A DNA stretch of 64,000 nucleotides from Opitutaceae bacterium. Lineage in GTDB: Bacteria; Verrucomicrobiota; Verrucomicrobiia; Opitutales; Opitutaceae. The first letter of the stretch is position 1, and the number at the start of each line of letters is the position of its first letter. Location of the stretch: positions 1 to 64,000 of the forward strand of contig JAUSID010000005.1 of NCBI GenBank assembly GCA_030648295.1, given 5' to 3'. Below, piece after piece: positions 42,715-50,766 of the stretch. The notes below the pieces were generated by a model. That model was not told the DNA's origin and made no database searches. It worked only from the letters and a program-made list of their open reading frames with translations. Made by a program: the position numbers and the translations under genes.

Positions 42715-43165
42715 CGGGCACCTCCGTGAAACGAAGGATGGGAGACCATCACAGCCGGTCTCAGGACGTCGTGCGCGAGACCGACGCGGCGTTTCGCGCG
42801 AGCCGAAGCGGCCATCGGAAGGTTTGTGGAAGGGGAGCTTCTCATCGCGACGGCATCAGCAAGCCAAGGGCCACGTTGACGAAACGGGTGAGTTGGCTCA
42901 ATCATGACATCTTTAGTAAATATGACGCCTTTTAAACTTTACCGGGTCTGTGAGTCGCGCAAGCATTCTCGGTGTCATGTTCGCAAATTCGCCATCGCAT
43001 CGAGCAACCGGGAGCTCCTCAAGCACATCCCTGCGATTTCTTGAGGCTGTCGCCGCTCGAGTTGGATTCGCACCCGCTCGGCGAACGGGTGCAGATCGCT
43101 GTAGTCCAAGACTAAACGAGACTTTCCCGCTGATCAATTTTTGACCTGTCCCTTTTACGACCACC
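42715..43165. promoter_or_regulatory. Divergent promoter region of the sulfur assimilation genes
   Basis: A 451-base gap between the SUMT operon (leftward) and cysH (rightward). An AT-rich patch at 42902-42940 (ATGACATCTTTAGTAAATAT) stands out from the GC-rich background and contains repeated ATGAC/TATGAC words. It is the best candidate for shared promoters or an operator for the Rrf2 regulator encoded at the end of the rightward genes. No known riboswitch fold was recognised. The last 30 bases carry the TTGACCTGTCCCTTT repeat. Confidence 0.45.
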
Positions 43166-43191
43166 ATGACCATTTTTGACCTGTCCCTTTC
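43135..43191 (+). repeat. Tandem TTTTTGACCTGTCCCTTT element at the cysH start
   Basis: Two copies of TTTTTGACCTGTCCCTTT begin at 43138 and 43173, 35 bases apart. The second lies inside the cysH reading frame and encodes IFDLSLS. A related copy is at 5378-5398. Confidence 0.75.
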
Positions 43192-43837
43192 AAACGCCGA
43201 GTTGCGTGGGAAATTACCGCTCGAAATTGTCCGCTGGGCACTAGCCCAGTCTCGTGGCCGGGCAATTGTCTCGACCAATTTCCGGCCCTACGAAGCCGCT
43301 ATCCTTCATGTCGCCATGCAGGTCCAGCCCGACATTCCGGTTCTCTGGGTCGACCATGGCTACAATCGTCCGGCCACCTACATGCACGCGGAGGAGCTTC
43401 GCGCCCGGCTGAAGCTCAACCTCAAACCTTACTTGCCTCGGATGACACCGGCCCACCGCGACGCGATTCACGGTCCCGTGCCGACCACGGACGACGAGGC
43501 CGGGCTGAAGCAGTTCAGCGCGATTATGAAGCTCGAACCGTTTCAGCGCGGCATGAAGGAGCTGGCGCCCACCGTTTGGATCACGGGCCTGCGCAAAGTT
43601 CAAAATCCGAATCGCGCCGGGCTCGACATCCTGACCCGCGACGAAAACTTCGGCGCGTTGAAGGTCAGCCCGTTCTTCTACTTCGATGACGAGCAGATCG
43701 AGGCCTACCTCGCGGAGCACCAGCTGCCGAACGAGTGGGACTATTTCGATCCGGCGAAGGCCGACGAAAAACGCGAGTGCGGGCTGCACGCCGCGTGGGG
43801 ACGCGACGCCGTCGCGGCCGAAACCGAGGCGCGCTGA
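43166..43837 (+). CDS. cysH: Phosphoadenylyl-sulfate reductase (CysH, thioredoxin-dependent type)
   Basis: A 223-residue reductase that releases sulfite from (phospho)adenylyl sulfate. The PP-loop-like start is IVSTNFRPYEAAILHVAM. The signature ECGLHAAWG carries the catalytic Cys near the C-terminus. It is the only Cys in the protein, so the CC...CxxC set that binds the Fe-S cluster of APS reductases is absent, which points to a PAPS-type enzyme. It is followed by cysD after 11 bases. The first seven residues lie in a repeated DNA element, so the true N-terminus may be later, but no better start exists. Confidence 0.88.
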   Translation: MTIFDLSLSNAELRGKLPLEIVRWALAQSRGRAIVSTNFRPYEAAILHVAMQVQPDIPVLWVDHGYNRPATYMHAEELRARLKLNLKPYLPRMTPAHRDAIHGPVPTTDDEAGLKQFSAIMKLEPFQRGMKELAPTVWITGLRKVQNPNRAGLDILTRDENFGALKVSPFFYFDDEQIEAYLAEHQLPNEWDYFDPAKADEKRECGLHAAWGRDAVAAETEAR

Positions 43838-43848
43838 TTTCCGCCAGT

Positions 43849-44751
43849 ATGACGAGCTACCATCTCGACCATCTTCAGCATCTCGAAACCGAGGCGATTC
43901 ACATCATGCGCGAGGTCGCCGGTGAATTCGAGCGGCCCGCGCTGCTCTTCTCCGGCGGCAAGGATTCGATCTGCCTGCTGCGGCTCGCCGAAAAGGCGTT
44001 TCGGCCGTCGGATATTCCAATGCCGCTGCTGAACGTGGACACCGGCCACCATTTTCCGGAGTTGAACGATTTTCGCGACCGGCGCGCGAAGCAGCTCGGC
44101 GCCCGACTGATTGTACGCACGGTCGAGGACGCGATCGCGAAGGGGATTGCGCAGCCCTCGCCTGGCGAGATCAGCCGCAACCGCTTGCAGATTCCGACGC
44201 TGCTCGCCGCGATCGAGGAGTTCCGATTCGACTGCTGCATCGGTGGCGCGCGCCGCGACGAGGAGAAGGCCCGCGCCAAGGAGCGGTTCTTCAGCTTTCG
44301 CGACTCTTTCGGCCAGTGGGACCCGAAGAATCAACGCCCGGAGATTTGGAACATCTACAACGGCCGGCTCAATCCGGGCGAAAACATGCGCGTGTTTCCG
44401 CTCAGCAACTGGACCGAGATGGACGTGTGGCAATACATCCGGCGCGAGCGGCTGGAGGTCCCGAGTATCTATTTCAGCCATACACGCAAGTGTGTCCGGC
44501 GCGGCGGCCAGTGGCTGCCGGCAAACCACCTCGTGCCGCCGAAGCCGACCGAGCAGGTCCGTGACGTGGTCGTGCGCGTACGCACGATCGGTGACATCAT
44601 CAGCACCGGCTGCGTCGAGTCTCCCGCCACCTCCATCGACGACATCATCGCCGAAATCGCGGCCGCCCGCGTCACCGAGCGCGGCTCCCGCGCCGACGAC
44701 AAAGCCTCTGAAGCTGCGATGGAAGATCGCAAGAAGGCGGGGTATTTTTGA
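43849..44751 (+). CDS. cysD: Sulfate adenylyltransferase small subunit (CysD)
   Basis: A 300-residue ATP sulfurylase catalytic subunit forming APS from sulfate and ATP. The PP-loop is LLFSGGKDSICLLRLAEKAF. Further landmarks are NVDTGHHFPELNDFRDRRAK, CCIGGARRDEEKARAKERFF, VFPLSNWTEMDVWQYIRRE and STGCVESPATSIDDII. Length matches the family (about 300). ATG 43849 follows the cysH stop closely. It partners with the GTPase subunit CysN 228 bases downstream. Confidence 0.95.
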   Translation: MTSYHLDHLQHLETEAIHIMREVAGEFERPALLFSGGKDSICLLRLAEKAFRPSDIPMPLLNVDTGHHFPELNDFRDRRAKQLGARLIVRTVEDAIAKGIAQPSPGEISRNRLQIPTLLAAIEEFRFDCCIGGARRDEEKARAKERFFSFRDSFGQWDPKNQRPEIWNIYNGRLNPGENMRVFPLSNWTEMDVWQYIRRERLEVPSIYFSHTRKCVRRGGQWLPANHLVPPKPTEQVRDVVVRVRTIGDIISTGCVESPATSIDDIIAEIAAARVTERGSRADDKASEAAMEDRKKAGYF

Positions 44752-44960
44752 AGTGAAAGGGAAGGTGAAAGTGAAGGTGGAAGGGAGTGAGGGAATCAGG
44801 GCCAAATCCATCCCACTTCGGCCCCGCACTTCGCTTGTTACCACAAACTTTTCCCTCACTCCCTCACTCCCTCACTCCCTCCGTGTTCCTGACTGACCTC
44901 CACTTTCACCTTCACCTTCACTTTCACTTTCACTCTCACTTTCACTTTTCACTCCCTCTC
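44752..44960. repeat. Inverted purine/pyrimidine hexanucleotide repeats between cysD and cysN
   Basis: The left part is a purine-rich run (GTGAAAGTGAAGGTGGAAGG-type, 44752-44800). The right part is a pyrimidine-rich run of CTCACTCCCT and TTCACTTTCAC units (44850-44957). The two are roughly complementary and could fold into a long imperfect hairpin in the mRNA between the two subunit genes. Confidence 0.7.
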
Positions 44961-44979
44961 CGTGTTTACTGAAGAAGTC

Positions 44980-46305
44980 ATGCCTCCGCCCACGCTCGTG
45001 AACGTTCCGGTCGACATTCTCCGCTTCAACACCTGCGGCAGCGTCGATGACGGCAAATCCACCCTCATCGGCCGCCTGCTCTACGATTCGAAGTCGCTGA
45101 TGGAGGATCAAATCGAGGCGCTGGAGCGCTCCGCGGACATCACCGGCGGCGGCCAGATCAATCTCGCCGACCTGACCGATGGCCTCCGCGCCGAGCGCGA
45201 GCAGGGCATCACGATTGACGTCGCGTATCGCTACTTCGCGACGCCGCGGCGCAAGTTCATCATCGCGGACACGCCGGGCCACGTTCAATACACCCGCAAC
45301 ATGGTGACGGGCGCGTCGACCGCGAACCTGTCGATCATCCTCGTCGATGCGCGCACCGGCGTGATCGAGCAGAGCCGCCGCCACACCGCGATCGCTTCGC
45401 TGCTGCGAATTCCGCATCTCGTGGTCGCGGTGAACAAGATGGACCTCGTCGGCTGGAGCGAGGAGCGGTTCTTCGAGATTCGCGCCCAGTTCGAGGAGTT
45501 CCTGCCGCGACTCGACATCAAGGACGTGAAGTTCATTCCGCTCAGCGCGCTGAACGGCGACAACGTCGTCGATCCATCGCCGCACACGCCGTGGTATTCC
45601 GGACCGACGTTGCTCGGGCACTTGGAGACGGTCCACATCGCGAGCGATTGGAATTTGCAGGGCTTCCGCCTGCCGGTGCAGTGGGTCAACCGGCCGAACA
45701 ATCCGGCGGATCCGGCGCTGCACGACTTCCGTGGCTTCAGCGGCCAGATCGCGGGTGGCATTGTCCGCGAGGGCCAGAAGGTCCTTGCGCTGCCCGCCGG
45801 CATCGTGACGACGGTGAAACAAATCTGGACCTATGACGGCATGGTCGGCGAGGCGTTCTGCCCGCAATCCGTGACGCTCGTGCTCGAACACGACATCGAT
45901 GTCAGCCGCGGCAGCATGATCATAGGGCTCGAGCAACGGCCGGGCTACAGCAGCGATTTGCAGGCGGAGGTTTGCTGGATGCACACGCGTCCGCTCCAGC
46001 CGGGACGGAAATATTTCCTGAAGCACACCACGCACACGGTGCAGGTCGTCGTATCCGAACTCGTCACCAAGCTCAACATGGCGACGCTCGAGACCGAGGC
46101 CGGCCCGGCGGAACTCGCCGTGAACGACATCGGTGAAATCCGGCTGCGCACCGCCAAGCCGCTGGTATTCGATGGCTATGGCACCAACCGGCTGACCGGT
46201 TCGTTCATCCTGATCGAGCAGGGCACCAACGCGACGGTCGCGGCCGGCATGCTGAGGCCGCCGCGCGAGATCGTGAAATCCGAAAATGGAGATTATGTGA
46301 TCTAG
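44980..46305 (+). CDS. cysN: Sulfate adenylyltransferase large subunit, GTPase (CysN)
   Basis: A 441-residue EF-Tu-like GTPase that drives APS synthesis with CysD. G1 is GSVDDGKSTLIGRLLYDS, the switch region REQGITIDVAYRYF, G3 ADTPGHVQYTRNMVTGAST and G4 VVAVNKMDLVGW, followed by the beta-barrel domains II and III. There is no C-terminal APS kinase (CysC) extension, and the protein stops at GDYVI. ATG 44980 has a GAAGAAG purine stretch ahead of it. GTG 44962 would add six residues. The stop codon is the first part of a 10-base hairpin. Confidence 0.94.
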   Translation: MPPPTLVNVPVDILRFNTCGSVDDGKSTLIGRLLYDSKSLMEDQIEALERSADITGGGQINLADLTDGLRAEREQGITIDVAYRYFATPRRKFIIADTPGHVQYTRNMVTGASTANLSIILVDARTGVIEQSRRHTAIASLLRIPHLVVAVNKMDLVGWSEERFFEIRAQFEEFLPRLDIKDVKFIPLSALNGDNVVDPSPHTPWYSGPTLLGHLETVHIASDWNLQGFRLPVQWVNRPNNPADPALHDFRGFSGQIAGGIVREGQKVLALPAGIVTTVKQIWTYDGMVGEAFCPQSVTLVLEHDIDVSRGSMIIGLEQRPGYSSDLQAEVCWMHTRPLQPGRKYFLKHTTHTVQVVVSELVTKLNMATLETEAGPAELAVNDIGEIRLRTAKPLVFDGYGTNRLTGSFILIEQGTNATVAAGMLRPPREIVKSENGDYVI

Positions 46306-46347
46306 GTTTTCGCTGCTGCGAAAACCTGGAATAAGGAATTTCCAGGT
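46304..46347 (+). promoter_or_regulatory. Two overlapping palindromes between cysN and the Rrf2 gene
   Basis: Hairpin 1, AGGTTTTCGC-TGCT-GCGAAAACCT (46304-46327), starts inside the cysN stop codon. Palindrome 2, ACCTGGAA-n8-TTCCAGGT (46324-46347), shares ACCT with it, so the two folds are mutually exclusive. Palindrome 2 is a candidate operator for the Rrf2 protein encoded 70 bases further on. Confidence 0.6.
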
Positions 46348-46416
46348 AACGCCGCTTTGTTCTCACTCGCAGCATTCAGTCAACGCTTTTTGCCCAATCC
46401 ACGCCGGGAAATTCCT

Positions 46417-46830
46417 ATGAAAATCTCCGTTCAAGTCGATTACGCCTGCCGGGTCATGGCGGAGCTGGCGCGGCTGCATGGCTCGGGCGAGCTGGCGCAA
46501 ATCGAGCACCTCGCGCAAACGGAGGCGGTGCCGGCGAATTTCCTCGCCCAGATTCTCGGCAAGCTTCGTAACCACGGACTCATTACGAGCCGCCGCGGCA
46601 ACCAGGGCGGCTATACGCTGGCGCGACATCCGGACGAGATCTCGCTGCATGACATCCTGATCGCGGTCGAAGGCCAGTGTCTCCAGCTCAGCGGCAACTT
46701 CGACGGGCGCAGTGGCCGCCGGGTCAAGCAGGTCTGGGACGAAATCAGCAAGCAGCTGGTCGAGAAAACCAAGAGTTACACCCTGAACCAGCTCTGCACG
46801 AAGACGCCGGCGGAGATGTATTATATCTAA
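46417..46830 (+). CDS. Rrf2-family regulator, CymR-like
   Basis: A 137-residue Rrf2 winged-helix regulator: MKISVQVDYACRVMAELARL, then VPANFLAQILGKLRNHGLIT and SRRGNQGGYTLARHPDEISL. After the wing, IscR has three clustered Cys. Here there is only GQCLQLSGN, so an Fe-S cluster is unlikely. This resembles CymR, the cysteine-metabolism repressor that acts with cysteine synthase. Its place right after cysHDN supports control of the sulfur genes. ATG 46417 is chosen on family alignment, since 20 codons upstream are not conserved in pattern. Confidence 0.85.
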   Translation: MKISVQVDYACRVMAELARLHGSGELAQIEHLAQTEAVPANFLAQILGKLRNHGLITSRRGNQGGYTLARHPDEISLHDILIAVEGQCLQLSGNFDGRSGRRVKQVWDEISKQLVEKTKSYTLNQLCTKTPAEMYYI

Positions 46831-46846
46831 CCGGGAGAGGAGCGCG

Positions 46847-46948
46847 TTTTCCTGGGAGCGCGGGCATCTTGCCCGCAATGGCTTCGCTGAATTGCGCGAA
46901 ATGTCAGCGGCAAATGTTGCGGGCGAGATGCCCGCGCTCCCGGGAAAA
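46847..46948. repeat. Dispersed inverted repeat, CTGGGAGCGCGGGC family, complete copy
   Basis: About 30-base arms (TCCTGGGAGCGCGGGCATCT and its complement) enclose roughly 40 bases containing a second small palindrome. Single arms occur near 1900, 23610 and 52330. It lies in the gap between the Rrf2 gene and the porin terminator; the rest of that gap (to 47175) shows no gene. Confidence 0.8.
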
Positions 46949-47102
46949 TCAGTACACGTCCCTCGCGTAACGCTTCGCCGTTTTTCTTTTCCCGGTTAGC
47001 CGGTGCCGTGCCAGCGGGCCGGGGTTTGCGTCCGCGGCCGCGGCAACGTTTTTCTCACTTCGATGAACGCAGTTCATTCGTTCGGCGCCCCCGCGCCGGG
47101 AA

Positions 47103-47131
47103 CAAAAAAGGCGCCGGGGTGTCCGGCGCCT
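47103..47131 (-). terminator. Intrinsic terminator of the porin gene
   Basis: On the minus strand, stem AGGCGCCGG/CCGGCGCCT with a 5-base loop is followed by TTTTTTG. It lies 45 bases after the porin stop codon. Confidence 0.85.
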
Positions 47132-47175
47132 CGCGTTCGCTGCCCTCGCGCGTCTTTCCGCGCGCCGGCGACGAT

Positions 47176-48402
47176 TCAATAATTGTACTCGGTCTGAAGC
47201 CAGAATCGCTTCGTGTCGAAGAACGGCGCCCTGCCGTCGTATACCGCGGCCTTCGCCAGCAGCGTCCAGGACTTGCCGATTTTGTGTGCGAGCTGCACGT
47301 TCCATTCGCTGCCGTAGTCGAGCGAGCCGAAGTCGGAGTGGAAACGATGATACACGACTTTCGCCGGGTAACTTCCGGCGATGTTCATGCCAACGGATCC
47401 GTACACGTCGCGCAGTCCGCGCGCGGGCGTGGCGGTGAAAACGTCGGCCCAGCCGTTGAACGCGTGCAGCGTCGCGAGCGGTGTGGCGAAGCCCTTGCGC
47501 CCGCCGTCGCTCCCCAGCACCTCGTAGCCGCCGCCGAAATCGAATGGCGCGACCGCGCCGCCGAGTTCCGCCAGATAATACTCCGCCCGGTAGTTGAGCG
47601 GATTCCTGCCCGCATCACGCTGCGTCGCCGCCTCCGCGCGGTAGGTGAGCTTGAACTCCTTCGTCAACGGCGTGGATCCGGTGAAGCTCGCGCCGTAGGT
47701 GTCGGACGAATTCGCCGGCGAGTTCTTGAAATCGAGCAGGTAGGCGTAACCGGTCAGCGTCCCATGGGGGATGCCGCGGTACGCGATGTTCGCCAGGTGC
47801 GAATCGGAATCGAAATCCGGCTGCGGCGCCTTGTTGCCGAACACGCGGCTGACGCGGGACACATAGCCATACAGCGCGCTCAGTTCCTTCACCGGCCTGG
47901 TGGTGAGTGTGGCCGCGTCGAAGGTCTGCGCATTCTGCCGCCAGCCGACGTCGCCCACGAAACGCGCCGTGTCGAGCACGATTCGCTGCCGGCCGGCCTT
48001 GAGCGTTGTATCCGAAAAGGAATAACCCAGCCACGCCTGGTTGATCCCGGTGGCGGTGGGATCCGCGATCGCGGTCCGACCGGCGCCACCCGGATTGGTG
48101 CCGGCGGCGTTGTAGTCGTCCGGATGCAGCGCGGCGACATTCTCGGCCTCGATCATGCCCTGCACGCCCTCGACGGGCGCGGTGGTGAAGCCGAAGCGCG
48201 TGCGCAAGGTGAGGGCATCCGACTCATGCAGATTGGCCTGATCCGCATGTTCCCAGCGGGCGCGGGCGTTCAGGCTGAATTTTCCTTTCGCGAAGGCGTC
48301 GTCGAGAGACCTGGCCACGGGTTGGTCGGCCGCGGAGGCGAGTGAGCCGCTGGCGATGAGCGCAAAGCAGGCGAGGAGATTACGGGCATGCAGGTGGTTC
48401 AT
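47176..48402 (-). CDS. Outer-membrane porin, alginate-export-like family
   Basis: A 408-residue beta-barrel protein. It has a signal peptide (LLACFALIASGSLASAAD), then FSLNARARWEHADQANLHES and ALTLRTRFGFTTAPVEGVQG, and a barrel ending with an aromatic-rich terminal strand (FWLQTEYNY). The segment QAWLGYSFSDTTLKAGRQRI is typical of the alginate-export/porin superfamily. The longer frame upstream lacks a signal peptide. Transcription probably starts from a region with a perfect FNR-type site 112 bases upstream. The substrate is unknown. Its location inside the sulfur cluster might suggest a sulfur compound, but that is only context. Confidence 0.8.
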   Translation of the reverse strand: MNHLHARNLLACFALIASGSLASAADQPVARSLDDAFAKGKFSLNARARWEHADQANLHESDALTLRTRFGFTTAPVEGVQGMIEAENVAALHPDDYNAAGTNPGGAGRTAIADPTATGINQAWLGYSFSDTTLKAGRQRIVLDTARFVGDVGWRQNAQTFDAATLTTRPVKELSALYGYVSRVSRVFGNKAPQPDFDSDSHLANIAYRGIPHGTLTGYAYLLDFKNSPANSSDTYGASFTGSTPLTKEFKLTYRAEAATQRDAGRNPLNYRAEYYLAELGGAVAPFDFGGGYEVLGSDGGRKGFATPLATLHAFNGWADVFTATPARGLRDVYGSVGMNIAGSYPAKVVYHRFHSDFGSLDYGSEWNVQLAHKIGKSWTLLAKAAVYDGRAPFFDTKRFWLQTEYNY

Positions 48403-48513
48403 GGGCAAAAAATTCGCCGTCCGACTCACCGCGGTGCGCGTGGATCTAGAGGCGAAAAATTGAAAGTGCAATCCATCAGGGTCACACGATAAGGCATGGG
48501 GCCGCGCCGCGCC

Positions 48514-48527
48514 TTGATGTGGATCAA
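48514..48527 (-). promoter_or_regulatory. FNR/CRP-type box upstream of the porin
   Basis: TTGATGTGGATCAA is a perfect TTGAT-N4-ATCAA site. On the minus strand a TTATCG hexamer lies about 20 bases downstream (48493-48488), at a spacing that fits a class II activator site at -41.5 with a -10 element. Confidence 0.6.
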
Positions 48528-48553
48528 GGTGTTCGGTGTGCATCGGCGGCGGA

Positions 48554-48570
48554 ATTGTCATCACGACAAT
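48554..48570. promoter_or_regulatory. Candidate LysR operator
   Basis: ATTGTC-ATCAC-GACAAT is a perfect dyad with T-N11-A spacing, 93 bases before the LysR start and in the shared upstream region with the porin. Confidence 0.55.
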
Positions 48571-48662
48571 GCCTCCGTTTAGCCGCTGCTGTGCCATCGC
48601 GCGCGGCTGGCGCAATTACTGCTCTGCGAACATTTCATCAAGCGAATGAGTCACGTTCATCC

Positions 48663-49598
48663 ATGAAGCCGACGCTCGACAGCCGTCAGCTCCACGCCTT
48701 TGCCGCGCTCGCGCGGCGCGGCAGCTTCACGCTCGCAGCCAAGGATTTGTTTCTCACCCAATCGGCGGTGAGCCACGCGATCAAAGCGCTGGAGGAGGAT
48801 GTGGGCTGCCGGTTGCTCGACCGCGTGGGCCGCCGGGTCCTGCTCACCCAGGCTGGTGAACAGTTCCTGCGTCACACGGAAAAAATCCTCCGCGAGATGG
48901 AATCGGCGCGGGCCGGGCTGGAAAACCTCACGAAGTGGGGCCACGGCCGGCTGCGCGTGGGCGCCAGTACCACCGCGTGCCAGCATATCCTGCCGACCGT
49001 GCTGCGCGAATTTCGCCAGAGTTATCCCAAGTGTGTCATACGGATCGAACCGGGCGACCACGGGCAGCAACTCGATCTGTTGCGGGGTGGCCACATCGAC
49101 CTGGCCATCGTGCTCGAGCCGCCGGGGCAGAACCTGGCCGAGTTCACTTTCGTGCCGCTGTTCCAGGACGAACTCCGTTTCGTCGTGGCGCCGCAGCACG
49201 CGTGGGCGAAATCCGGCCGCGTGCCGCGCGAGGCGATCGAGGCGGAGACGCTCGTGCTCTACAACAAGTCCAGCCAGACCTTCCGGCTCGTGAACGAATA
49301 TTTCCGCGAGGAAAAGATCGCGCTGAGCAACGTCATCGAACTCGGCAGCATGGAGGCGATCAAGGAACTGGTGAAGATCGGCATCGGCGCCGGCGTCCTC
49401 GCTGTCTGGATTGCGCGGAACGAATTGGAGACCGGTTCGCTGGTATCATTGCCGCTGGGACCACGAAAGCTGCGGCGGCGCTGGGGCGTCGCGCACCTGA
49501 AAGGCCGGCGGCTCGCTCTCGGCGAGGAGACCTTTGTCAGCTTGTGCGTTTCGGCCTGCGAACTTCTCGGCCTCAAGTCCCCGCATGCCGCCGCGTAG
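48663..49598 (+). CDS. LysR-family transcriptional regulator
   Basis: A 311-residue regulator. The N-terminal winged helix reads LDSRQLHAFAALARRGSFTL, then AAKDLFLTQSAVSHAIKALE and EDVGCRLLDRVGRRVLLTQA. The effector domain contains GRLRVGASTTACQHILPTVL and IDLAIVLEPPG. It diverges from the porin gene and converges with serine acetyltransferase, the two stop codons lying 12 bases apart. A CysB/Cbl-like role in sulfur control is possible from location alone. The dyad at 48554-48570 is the likely self-operator. Confidence 0.88.
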   Translation: MKPTLDSRQLHAFAALARRGSFTLAAKDLFLTQSAVSHAIKALEEDVGCRLLDRVGRRVLLTQAGEQFLRHTEKILREMESARAGLENLTKWGHGRLRVGASTTACQHILPTVLREFRQSYPKCVIRIEPGDHGQQLDLLRGGHIDLAIVLEPPGQNLAEFTFVPLFQDELRFVVAPQHAWAKSGRVPREAIEAETLVLYNKSSQTFRLVNEYFREEKIALSNVIELGSMEAIKELVKIGIGAGVLAVWIARNELETGSLVSLPLGPRKLRRRWGVAHLKGRRLALGEETFVSLCVSACELLGLKSPHAAA

Positions 49599-49609
49599 CC
49601 CGGTCCGGC

Positions 49610-50545
49610 TCAGATCTCCCAGTCGTGATCGTGCGGGGGCGCGCCGATGTTTTCCACCATCGCCTCTTTTTTCCGCCGCGAGCGCACCACGAGGTTCTCG
49701 CCCTTGAAGTACGTCACGGAGTGATCGGGAATCGATTTCATCAGCCACACGTTGGAGCCGATGATGGAGTGCGCGCCAACGCGCGTGTCGCCGCCGAGGA
49801 TCGTCGCGTGCGCGTAGATCGTGACGTGATCGCCGATGTCGGGATGCCGCTTCACGCCCTTGATTGGCACGCCGTCGTCGTCGACCTCAAACGATTTCGC
49901 GCCCAGAGTGACGCCCTGGTACAATTTGACGTGCGCGCCAACGGTCGCGGTTTCGCCGATTACCACGCCGGTGCCGTGATCGATAAAGAAATGCGCGCCA
50001 AGCTGCGCGCCGGGATGAATGTCGCAGCCGGTCCGCTCGTGCGCGTACTCGGTCAGCATGCGCGGCAGCAGCGGCACCCCCAGGTGATAGAGCACGTGCG
50101 CGAGCCGTTGCAGCGAAATGACGAGCACGCACGGATAGGCGAGGATGATTTCCTCGATGCTGCGCGCAGCGGGATCTCCTTGGTACGCGGCCGCGACGTC
50201 GGTCTTGATTAGTTTCCGCAGCTCCGGGAATTGCGCGAGCAGCGTGGTCGTCAGTTCGCGTGCACGTTCGCCCGGCGAAGGCGTCGCGCCGAAGCGCAGG
50301 CACTTCTCGATCTCCGCAGCCATCCGGCGATCGATCTTCACGAGCAACCGCTCGACGTGCGCCGGCAGGTCGCGTTCGGTCAGTCCCGATTCCTCGAAAA
50401 ATCCCGGAAACAGCAGGTGCATGCACTCGGTCGCGAGCTGGTTGACCGACGCCTGCGAGGGAAGATTGCTGCCGTCGAGGTGGTTGATGCCACCGTCGCT
50501 GCGGTAGGAGCTGAGGAGTGCCTGCTTGATGGCGGCGAGATGCAT
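49610..50545 (-). CDS. Serine O-acetyltransferase
   Basis: A 311-residue acetyltransferase making O-acetylserine, the carbon acceptor for sulfide in cysteine synthesis. The N-terminal helical domain is about 170 residues. The hexapeptide left-handed helix follows, with GCDIHPGAQLGAHFFIDHGT, GVVIGETATVGAHVKLYQGV and HPDIGDHVTIYAHATILGGD. The catalytic His is in FIDHGTG. The last residues are DHDWEI. The C-terminal Ile is the type of ending that inserts into cysteine synthase CysK, which suggests a cysteine synthase complex. ATG 50545 gives the standard N-terminus. Confidence 0.92.
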   Translation of the reverse strand: MHLAAIKQALLSSYRSDGGINHLDGSNLPSQASVNQLATECMHLLFPGFFEESGLTERDLPAHVERLLVKIDRRMAAEIEKCLRFGATPSPGERARELTTTLLAQFPELRKLIKTDVAAAYQGDPAARSIEEIILAYPCVLVISLQRLAHVLYHLGVPLLPRMLTEYAHERTGCDIHPGAQLGAHFFIDHGTGVVIGETATVGAHVKLYQGVTLGAKSFEVDDDGVPIKGVKRHPDIGDHVTIYAHATILGGDTRVGAHSIIGSNVWLMKSIPDHSVTYFKGENLVVRSRRKKEAMVENIGAPPHDHDWEI

Positions 50546-50766
50546 GGGCGGCGCAACCGAGCGGTGAACACGATTGGCCGCGGGCACGCGAGCATGAATC
50601 GCGGGTCAATCAGCGCAGCGGCACCCCCGTGCGGCCGGCACAAAAAGTTCGTGCCGGGGCGCACGGTGTTGTGCGCGACGCGGAATTTTCTTCGTCCGCT
50701 CAAGTCTGTCATCGACAAAGCGCCAACCAGTTGCTCAGTGTTTCGCCACAAGATATCCACACCCTG

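Noticed and set aside
42913-43278. Minus-strand frame of 121 codons over the cysH promoter
   Set aside because: It overlaps the cysH start antisense, shows no recognisable domain and has no ribosome binding site.
44850-44957. CRISPR-like array of CTCACTCCCT/TTCACT units
   Set aside because: Units are 6-10 bases with no spacers. It is a simple-sequence array.
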